Assembly: GCF_001418085.1 (NCBI RefSeq)
Contig: NZ_LIQH01000046.1
Coordinates: 1 to 64,000, forward strand
Length of the DNA stretch: 64,000 nucleotides
Source of the DNA: Lacinutrix algicola
GTDB lineage: Bacteria; Bacteroidota; Bacteroidia; Flavobacteriales; Flavobacteriaceae
Direction: 5' to 3'
The notes under the pieces are model-generated. The model was not told where the DNA came from, did no database searches, and worked only from the letters and a program-made list of their open reading frames with translations. A program made the position numbers and the translations under genes. Each line of letters opens with the position of its first letter. Position 1 is the stretch's first letter. Shown here piece after piece: positions 16,069 to 22,432 of this stretch.

Positions 16069-16788
16069 CTAATCTTTGTCAAATCCATTAAATTCCATTC
16101 TTTTCATTGTCGGACAATTATTTACAATTATATCAAATTCCGACACTTTATCGTTTGGTGTAACGTACTGTTTACTTACAACCTTATCAAAACTATATGT
16201 CAATTCATAAACGTTTTTAAATTCAGTTGGTTTTATTGTTAATTCTGCTTTTTCAGATTTAGTTTTCTGTGGAATAGTATTTAATTCTAAAGCGATTTCG
16301 TTTTCTCTCAATTTTTTCAATTCAGATATTAAGTCAGCATCTGCTTCAAGTTGATGAAAGAATAGAACAGAATTTTCATTGATTTCGTATGATGGCGTAT
16401 TTCCGTCACAAGGTTCGTAAATCACGAATTCGTTATTCAACTTTTTTAAACTAATCCAATGTCTCGGAAATCCCTTTAAGTATACTTTTTTGGGTTTGTG
16501 TTTTTTTGAAATTTCTTTCTCGTAATAAGAAATTGCATCATTATCCATTCGATTCGGTTTCCAGTTAATTACCTTTTCGTAAATCTCCGAATTTCGTGTT
16601 GTGTCGATAAAAAGTTGATGTTTTGTTAAGTCAAGACTTTTGGGATTATTTCTTTCCAAAATTGTGTCTAAATCAATTTTCCACGCAGGAATTTCAGTCG
16701 GTTTATTTTCCGCCTGTTTTGGTTCTTTTTTCTGTTTGCAAGAAATCAGAATTCCCAATATTAATGTTATGTATATAGTTTTCCTCAA
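16069..16788 (-). CDS. Lipoprotein of unknown function (cassette 3)
   Basis: The 239-residue protein has a lipoprotein signal (KTIYITLILGILISC, Cys17), then a lysine-rich linker (KQKKEPKQAENKPTE) and a soluble domain. The end has NCPTMKRMEFN. The family is not recognised. There is no ATG near the boundary: the frame begins with TTG at 16788, about 10 bases inside the cassette, in a leader (CATTTGAGGAAAAC) that resembles the CAATTTGAGAAAATG leader of cassette 18. The original ATG may have been lost. Confidence 0.6.
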   Translation of the reverse strand: MRKTIYITLILGILISCKQKKEPKQAENKPTEIPAWKIDLDTILERNNPKSLDLTKHQLFIDTTRNSEIYEKVINWKPNRMDNDAISYYEKEISKKHKPKKVYLKGFPRHWISLKKLNNEFVIYEPCDGNTPSYEINENSVLFFHQLEADADLISELKKLRENEIALELNTIPQKTKSEKAELTIKPTEFKNVYELTYSFDKVVSKQYVTPNDKVSEFDIIVNNCPTMKRMEFNGFDKD

Positions 16789-16796
16789 ATGTGTGG

Positions 16797-16923
16797 CAAC
16801 GGTTACGTATAAGGATTGTGCGTTTTTGCTTGCGAGGATTTTCCGAAGGAAAATCAGAAGTTAGTAAAAATGCATAATCCGTTGATTCAGGACTAAATTA
16901 AGCATTATTTTTATACAATGTTG
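16797..16923 (-). repeat. attC-like repeat 2
   Basis: Type d repeat with inner hairpin GATTTTCC-GAA-GGAAAATC. The right end GTTGCCGT is complementary to ACGGCAAC at 17112-17119. Confidence 0.85.
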
Positions 16924-17115
16924 CCGTACGTTACAGGAATTATTTTATCTACTTAAGAGTTGCGCAAAGCTTAGTAAATCCGTTTAACAAAGATTGCGTG
17001 TGAGTGAGGTCAGTCGTACGCAAAGATTGCGCAATTAATGGATCGGAAACCGTTATTTACTTTAATCGACTTTTGAGTGAATTACCGTTTTTTGAGCCGA
17101 GTAAGCAATGGACGG
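16924..17115 (-). mobile_element. Non-coding cassette 2 (body), amplified family
   Basis: Sixth copy of the gene-less cassette, about 8 kb from the run at 7506-8862 and close in sequence to cassette 19. It is only the second cassette from the recombinase, where newly inserted cassettes are expected. Confidence 0.75.
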
Positions 17116-17243
17116 CAACGTTTATGTATAAGGTTAGTTGCGTGGTTAAGCAACTAAATTAGTAAATAGAAAACGAACCAGAGGAAATTCCGAAGGAATT
17201 TCCAAGTAGGCGAGAACCAAGCAATTAATTTTATACGGTGTTA
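17116..17243 (-). repeat. attC-like repeat 1 (nearest the recombinase)
   Basis: Left AACGTTTATGTATAAGG, inner hairpin GAAATTCC-GAA-GGAATTTC, right GCAATTAATTTTATACGGTG. The right end GTTAGCCACA is complementary to TGTGGCTAAC at 18171-18180, the first bases of the array. The last codons of the gene at 17231-18151 run into this repeat. Confidence 0.85.
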
Positions 17244-18151
17244 GCCACAGTTTTTCTTTCGGAATATAATTTCCATATGAAATAAGTCAGTCCTAAAAAT
17301 CTAACCAAATAGTTTAATTCATTAGTCCAATAGAATTGCGATAAAAATTTATAATTAGAAAATTCCAAATCAGTTTTGTCTATAAGATATTCCGAAACTA
17401 AAAAGTTGTTTCCTGAAGCTAAAAGGACTAATATAATTCCAACAGATAATAGGATATAAATATTCTTTTTAGAAGGGATTTTATTCTTTATTATTCGGTT
17501 GTACATTGAAATTAAGATTACAACAGACAAAAAACCAAATAGAACATTAATACCTAATATTATAAATTCGTTTTCTATTTTTAAGAGTGTATAAATCCAA
17601 GTAAGTATTGAAGTCGAAATTAGATATACCTTTTCAAATAATAAATAACATAATACACTTGATATTCCAACTTTCAAAATTTTAGATTTTTTTTCAAAGT
17701 TCTGTTTTTCTAACGAGCCCAATCTTATTAGATAGAATATTAGTATTGCAAATGAAACAAATAAGAAAAAAGCAATTGACCACGATAATTGATTAAAATA
17801 GGTTTCTTTAAATGAGCCAAGTTCAGAGATTGACATATATTGATTTCTATAAATATCAGTTCCCTCTCTAATAAAAGTCAGAACTATTAAAACTATAAAC
17901 AGGGAAAATATAGTTTTGAAAGTCGGAATAATTGATTTTAATATACTTTTATTAATGGAAATTATCAAAACAATAATTGGCAAAACTCCAGTAACAATTC
18001 CATTTAAAGTCAATAGAATTATTTCATTTTCAATTTGGAATTTTAAATTAAGTATTAGTAGTAGTTTTATTAAAATGTAATGACTTACTCTTAAAATCAA
18101 ATAGCATAAAATACTAAATGTTCCTATTTTTAGTATGTCATTTTGTTTCAT
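17231..18151 (-). CDS. Polytopic membrane protein with internal duplication (cassette 1)
   Basis: The 306-residue protein has about eight hydrophobic segments. Its two halves are related: ILKIGTFSILCYLILR near residue 6 recurs as ILKVGISSVLCYLLFE near residue 163, and FQIENEIILLTLNGIV as LLKIENEFIILGINVL. The family and transported substrate are unknown. The last residues (VANTV and stop) are encoded by the outer end and right arm of attC-like repeat 1, an exception to the usual gap. The ATG is 28 bases from the cassette boundary. Confidence 0.72.
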   Translation of the reverse strand: MKQNDILKIGTFSILCYLILRVSHYILIKLLLILNLKFQIENEIILLTLNGIVTGVLPIIVLIISINKSILKSIIPTFKTIFSLFIVLIVLTFIREGTDIYRNQYMSISELGSFKETYFNQLSWSIAFFLFVSFAILIFYLIRLGSLEKQNFEKKSKILKVGISSVLCYLLFEKVYLISTSILTWIYTLLKIENEFIILGINVLFGFLSVVILISMYNRIIKNKIPSKKNIYILLSVGIILVLLASGNNFLVSEYLIDKTDLEFSNYKFLSQFYWTNELNYLVRFLGLTYFIWKLYSERKTVANTV

Positions 18152-18176
18152 TTACGTTCTGATTTTAAATTGTGGC

Positions 18177-18215
18177 TAACAATTGTATATAGTTAATATT
18201 AACTATATATCTATT
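18177..18215 (-). other. attI-like insertion site
   Basis: The site lies between the recombinase stop (18223) and the first cassette. The sequence TAACAATTGTATATAG repeats one half of an attC-like repeat (AAC, short spacer, GTATATxG), but no second arm follows on the recombinase side. It runs into a perfect 24-base palindrome at 18186-18209 (half TATATAGTTAAT) containing GTTAAT/ATTAAC. A half-repeat at the point where the array meets the recombinase gene is what an integron attI should look like. Function is inferred from position and sequence only. Confidence 0.7.
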
Positions 18216-18222
18216 ATATGCA

Positions 18223-19350
18223 CTAATGTAGTAAATCTTTAATCTCTGTAAAAGAATTTGTTGCAACATGTGTATAAATTTCTGTTGTTTTAGTTGAATT
18301 ATGACCTAATAATAACTGTATATAACGAATGTCTGTTCCGCTTTCTAATAAATGAGTAGCAAAACTATGTCTTAAAATATGTGGTGTAACTCTTTCTTTA
18401 ATTCCTGCTTTTTTTGCAGCTTTAACAACTATTTGTAATACACTTGAGGTGCTGTATTTGTTCCCAGGTATAGGGCTTTCAAAAAGATAGGTTTTAGGTT
18501 TATATATTTTAAAATACTTTCTCATATCTTCAAGTACACTTTTGTTTAGTACTGTATAGCGATCTTTATTACCTTTTGCTTGTTCAACTCTTATAAGCAT
18601 TCTTTTGCTATTAATATCTTCTAATTTTAGTTCTAAAAGTTCATTTCTACGTAAACCGGAGGAGTATAAAAGACTTATAATACATTTGTGTTTTAAGTTT
18701 TTTGTTTGGCTTATCATTTTAATTATTTCTTCTTTTGCTAATACTTTAGGTAGCTTAGATTCTTTTCTTGGCCTTTCTATGGAATAAAACCGATTTGGCA
18801 TGCCTAAAACCATTTCGTAATAAAATTTAATAGCATTTATAGACATATTTATATATGAATTTGACCTTTTTTCTTTAATTAATTTTTGTAAATACAATCT
18901 AATATCATTCTCATTTATACTAAATAATTCTCTATCCTTATAGTAGTTAATAAAGGACTCAAAACTATAGACATAGTTTTTTACAGTACTATCTGAGTAT
19001 TTTTTCAATTCTAATTTAAGTAAATATTCTTCAGGACAGGATCTATAATCTTTACTAACTACTCGGTTTTTAAACCAAGTAACATCTGTAGTTATATTAT
19101 TGCTATTTAATTTTCTGTCTTGAAAAAAATAATTACAATTAACCCACGCAACGTTTTTAAATTTTTCAAAAATTGAATCTAGATTAGATTTGCTATTTAA
19201 TATATAAACCATATTAAACTCTTTACTCCATTTTGGTTCTGGTAATTCTTTAATTAGAGCTTGTATAACTTTATCGGAATTAAATTGCAGACCAATACAT
19301 TGCTTTTCTTTAATAAAAAGATGTTTTAGAGTAATATGTTTATTTAGCAT
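18223..19350 (-). CDS. Tyrosine recombinase, likely cassette integrase
   Basis: The 375-residue protein has an N-terminal region of about 105 residues not found in Xer or IntI proteins (WSKEFNMVYI, FKNVAWVNCNYFF). A SAM-like core-binding domain (about 106-185) and a C-terminal catalytic domain follow. Catalytic residues are all present: Arg234 (SGLRRNEL), Lys259 (AKGNKDR), His324 and Arg327 (PHILRHSF), His350 (LLGH), Tyr359 (EIYTHV). The segment between Lys259 and the HxxR box is short, so the extra IntI helix is missing. It lies directly upstream of the attI-like site and on the same strand as the cassettes, where an integron integrase belongs. ATG at 19350. Confidence 0.88.
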   Translation of the reverse strand: MLNKHITLKHLFIKEKQCIGLQFNSDKVIQALIKELPEPKWSKEFNMVYILNSKSNLDSIFEKFKNVAWVNCNYFFQDRKLNSNNITTDVTWFKNRVVSKDYRSCPEEYLLKLELKKYSDSTVKNYVYSFESFINYYKDRELFSINENDIRLYLQKLIKEKRSNSYINMSINAIKFYYEMVLGMPNRFYSIERPRKESKLPKVLAKEEIIKMISQTKNLKHKCIISLLYSSGLRRNELLELKLEDINSKRMLIRVEQAKGNKDRYTVLNKSVLEDMRKYFKIYKPKTYLFESPIPGNKYSTSSVLQIVVKAAKKAGIKERVTPHILRHSFATHLLESGTDIRYIQLLLGHNSTKTTEIYTHVATNSFTEIKDLLH

Positions 19351-19403
19351 TTTAATAATTTTTAAACAATATATTTATATGATATGAAATAGTCGTATAT
19401 TAA

Positions 19404-19418
19404 ACGAATAGTATTCGT
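19404..19418. promoter_or_regulatory. Inverted repeat between divergent genes
   Basis: ACGAATA-G-TATTCGT is a perfect 7-base inverted repeat in the 82-97 bases between the recombinase start (19350) and the divergent zinc-ribbon gene. TCGTATA occurs nearby at 19393 and 19416. Position suggests an operator for one or both genes; no regulator is identified. Confidence 0.4.
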
Positions 19419-19447
19419 ATAATACTCATTAAATGCAGTTTATGTTT

Positions 19448-19831
19448 ATGAACGTTAATAAATGTTTGGCTTGTGAAAAGGAATTAAAAGGTAGATCGGA
19501 TAAGAAATTTTGCGACCTCTACTGCAAGAGTTCTTTCCATTATAAGAGAACATTAGAAGAAACACCTCAGTTTTATAGTAAAGTAGATAAACAGTTAAAG
19601 TTAAATAGGCGTATATTAAAAACTTTCAATAAATCGGGAAAATCAACTGTAAGAGCATCAACAATTATAGATTTAGGTTTCGATTCTAACTTTTTTACAC
19701 ATTATTGGAAAAATGTAAAAGGAGAAGTTTACCTTTTTGTTTACGAATACGGCTTTTTAAAAAAGAAAGAGCACAATTTAGAAAAGTTTATTTTAATAAA
19801 ATGGCAAGACTATATGTCTCAAAAAAAATAA
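19448..19831 (+). CDS. Small zinc-ribbon protein
   Basis: The 127-residue protein opens with MNVNKCLACEKELKGRSDKK followed by FCDLYCKSSFHY, giving four cysteines in a CxxC-xn-CxxxC zinc-ribbon arrangement. Helices and an FFTHYWKN strand segment follow. Proteins of this kind are common in Flavobacteriaceae, but no function is established that I know of. ATGs at 19433 and 19442 are also in frame; the third is chosen because the zinc ribbon starts there. It is divergent from the recombinase, but I see no proof of a functional link. Confidence 0.65.
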   Translation: MNVNKCLACEKELKGRSDKKFCDLYCKSSFHYKRTLEETPQFYSKVDKQLKLNRRILKTFNKSGKSTVRASTIIDLGFDSNFFTHYWKNVKGEVYLFVYEYGFLKKKEHNLEKFILIKWQDYMSQKK

Positions 19832-19951
19832 GCTTATTTATTTAAAATCTTTATTGTTTATTTTGTTTAAGAAATAATGACAACAATAACTTAAATATAA
19901 TTCATTATAATATTAATGAATTCTAAAAACATATCCAGTTTTTAAAATATA

Positions 19952-22414
19952 TTAAAAACGCATTGTAGTTCTAATATTAAATACTCTAGGTGTTAAGTAA
20001 TTAGGAATTGCATATTGTCTTTTGCTATATACATCGCGAACCCAAGTATTGGTAATTGAGTTTTGCACATCGAAAACATTAAAAATTTCGAAACCAAAAG
20101 AAAGATCCTTGAAAGGTTTTTTCCAACCGCTTTTAAATTGCTTTTTAGCATCTACAACTACAAACTGAAAACCAATGTCTGCACGTTTGTAATCTGGCAA
20201 TCTACTTTGGTATTGGTATTTGTCTGCATAACTAGGTGAACCACCTGGTAATCCTGTATTATAAACTAAGTTTAAATACATTTTAAAGTTTGGTAAATTA
20301 GGTACGTAATCTTGAAAAAGAGCAGCAAATTTTAAACGTTGGTCTGTTGGTCTTGCAATATTACCTCTGTTATTAATATTCTCTTCGGTTTTAAGGTAGC
20401 CAAAACTAAACCAGCTTTCTGTTCCAGGAACAAACTCACCATTTAATCGCATATCTAATCCGTAGGCATAAGCGGTAGCATTGTTTTCGGCAGCATAGCG
20501 AATACGAACGTTTTCTACGGTATATGGATTTACATCGGTAAGATTTTTGTAATACAACTCTGTAGTTAGTTTAAACGGTCTGTCGTTCATTTTAAAACTA
20601 TAATCGTTACCTAAAACAAAGTGTACCGATTTTTGAGCTTTTACATTAGGTTGTACAGTTCCGCTAGCATCTCGTAATTCTCTGTAAAATGGAGGCTGAT
20701 AATATAAACCACCACTAACACGAAATAACATGTCGTTTTTCCAATTTGGTTTGATAGCAAATTGTGCTCTTGGGCTAATTACTATTTGGTTATCTCCAGT
20801 TGCATTATCATCTTTTACTTGCCAATTATGTGCACGAACACCAGCATTGTACCAAACATCGGCATCGCCTAAAGTAGAACGTTTACTCCATTGTAAGTAG
20901 GCCTGTATTCTATTTATTTGTGTGTTATTTTTTGCCTGCACATTTTGAAAAGCAGTAATAGGAAATGTGTCTGGCTCGTATGGTTCTTGACTAAAACCTC
21001 CAGAAGCTGGTGGATTTATAGAAAATCCTGCCGAGTCTATAACTTCCCATTCTATTAAACGATCTCTAATATCTTCTTTTGTGTATTTTACAGACCATTT
21101 AATTTCGTTACCCTCAATATCTGCTGTTCCTTTATGTTCTATAGTTGTTATTAATGCGTCTAAATCGTTACGTCCATGGTTTAATTGACCACCAATACCT
21201 TCAGAAAATTCTACTTCTCCTAAATCTTCGTCTCCAATATTACTGTTTACTTCTCCTAAACGGTATTGTGCCAAAATATCGAAATGTTCTTCTTCTGTAG
21301 TATGATAAGTTGAAGCTACTAAGGCTAAGTTAACATTATCATTTAATTCGTAAGTTCCTTGTAATGCTCCAAAAAGTGTTTGGTAGCTATCGCGCTCTTG
21401 TCCTTCGTAAAACACTAATAAAGCTAACGGATTGTCTAAGGTTCCAAAATTGGTTTGTCTGGTTTGTGGCTCGTAATTATATTTGTTAAGCGAAGCGTTT
21501 CCGAGGAAACTCAATTCAAATTTATCTGTAAACCTATATGTTAAATAGGTTTGCACATCGGCAAAAATAGGATTATAGTTGGTTTCGGTTTCTTTTGCTT
21601 GTACTAAAAGCGAATTGTCTCTGTAACGTAAACCAGTAATGCTTGTAAATTTAGAATCTTTACTCGCTGTTTCTACGGCAACACTTCCACCAAGTAAACT
21701 TAAATCTGCAGCGACAGCAAAATCTTTAGGTTTCTTATAAGTAATGTCTAAAACCGAAGATAATTTATCACCATACTTAGCTTGAAAACCTCCAGCAGAG
21801 AAATCTACATTTTCTACTAAATCGCTATTTATAAAACTTAAACCTTCTTGTTGTCCAGAACGTACTAAAAAAGGTCTGTAAACTTCAATACCATTTACAT
21901 ATACAAGATTTTCGTCAAAATTTCCGCCACGTACAGAGTATTGTGTGCTTAATTCGTTATTTCCACTTACTCCTGGTAATGTTTTTAGTAAATTTTCTAC
22001 ACCGGCTTGTGCTCCTGGAATTTTAATTAACGTTTCTGGAGCGATGTTTATAATGCCTTGTACGTCTTTTCGTTTTCTTCCGTTAAGAATAATGGTTTCA
22101 ATTTGATCGACATCTGTTTTTAAAACAGGATTGAACTCGAAAATTTCACCATTTTTTAAGTTAACAGTAACGGTTACGTTTTTATGCGATACATGCGAAT
22201 ACACTAAAGTAACATCGGTATTTGCTTTAACAGTAATTTCGTAAAAACCATTTGCATTAGTGGTAGTACCCGAAGATTCCGTTTTAATATTTACAGCTTG
22301 AAGCGGAAAATTGCCTTCGTCTAAAATAACTCCATTTATAGTTGCAGTTTGTGCTAATGCGTAGAGTGGAAGCAGTAAAGTTAATAGTTTAAGAAAATTA
22401 GTTTTTGTAATCAA
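19952..22414 (-). CDS. TonB-dependent outer membrane receptor
   Basis: The 820-residue protein has a signal peptide (to ALAQ, about 22), then a carboxypeptidase-like regulatory domain (TINGVILDEGNFPLQAVNI, 24-100). A plug domain with YSVRGGNFDENLVYVNGIEVY (about 160-180) comes next, then a long 22-strand barrel ending in RTTMRF, the expected terminal Phe. It imports an unknown ligand using TonB energy. The start is TTG: no ATG lies between the upstream in-frame stop and the signal peptide. The stop of the M23 peptidase gene is 18 bases upstream, so the two form an operon. Confidence 0.88.
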   Translation of the reverse strand: MITKTNFLKLLTLLLPLYALAQTATINGVILDEGNFPLQAVNIKTESSGTTTNANGFYEITVKANTDVTLVYSHVSHKNVTVTVNLKNGEIFEFNPVLKTDVDQIETIILNGRKRKDVQGIINIAPETLIKIPGAQAGVENLLKTLPGVSGNNELSTQYSVRGGNFDENLVYVNGIEVYRPFLVRSGQQEGLSFINSDLVENVDFSAGGFQAKYGDKLSSVLDITYKKPKDFAVAADLSLLGGSVAVETASKDSKFTSITGLRYRDNSLLVQAKETETNYNPIFADVQTYLTYRFTDKFELSFLGNASLNKYNYEPQTRQTNFGTLDNPLALLVFYEGQERDSYQTLFGALQGTYELNDNVNLALVASTYHTTEEEHFDILAQYRLGEVNSNIGDEDLGEVEFSEGIGGQLNHGRNDLDALITTIEHKGTADIEGNEIKWSVKYTKEDIRDRLIEWEVIDSAGFSINPPASGGFSQEPYEPDTFPITAFQNVQAKNNTQINRIQAYLQWSKRSTLGDADVWYNAGVRAHNWQVKDDNATGDNQIVISPRAQFAIKPNWKNDMLFRVSGGLYYQPPFYRELRDASGTVQPNVKAQKSVHFVLGNDYSFKMNDRPFKLTTELYYKNLTDVNPYTVENVRIRYAAENNATAYAYGLDMRLNGEFVPGTESWFSFGYLKTEENINNRGNIARPTDQRLKFAALFQDYVPNLPNFKMYLNLVYNTGLPGGSPSYADKYQYQSRLPDYKRADIGFQFVVVDAKKQFKSGWKKPFKDLSFGFEIFNVFDVQNSITNTWVRDVYSKRQYAIPNYLTPRVFNIRTTMRF

Positions 22415-22432
22415 GGTCTTTATTTTTGTAAA

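Larger units (their letters stand above)
1..19350 (-). mobile_element. Integron-like cassette array with Xer-type recombinase
   Basis: The recombinase gene (18223-19350), an attI-like site (18177-18215) and 27 tandem cassettes are all read on the minus strand. Each cassette ends in a 126-129 bp repeat with two long pairing arms and a central hairpin. Cassette starts are complementary to the outer end of their own repeat, the mark of units that circularise and reinsert. Genes fill almost all space between repeats. The array continues past base 1, because the first bases are the start of a 28th cassette. The layout is that of an integron. However, the recombinase lacks the insertion typical of IntI, and the repeats do not closely follow the RYYYAAC/GTTRRRY consensus. 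That it is active is inference. Confidence 0.85.

Noticed and set aside
11-17243. Regular repeats considered as a CRISPR array
   Set aside because: Repeats are about 127 bases, spacers of about 190-1100 bases hold genes, and no cas gene is present. The repeat and spacing pattern is that of gene cassettes.
11-17243. Repeats considered as miniature transposons (MITEs)
   Set aside because: No target-site duplications are seen, every copy has the same orientation, and cassette starts match the repeat at the far end of the same unit. MITE insertion does not explain this.
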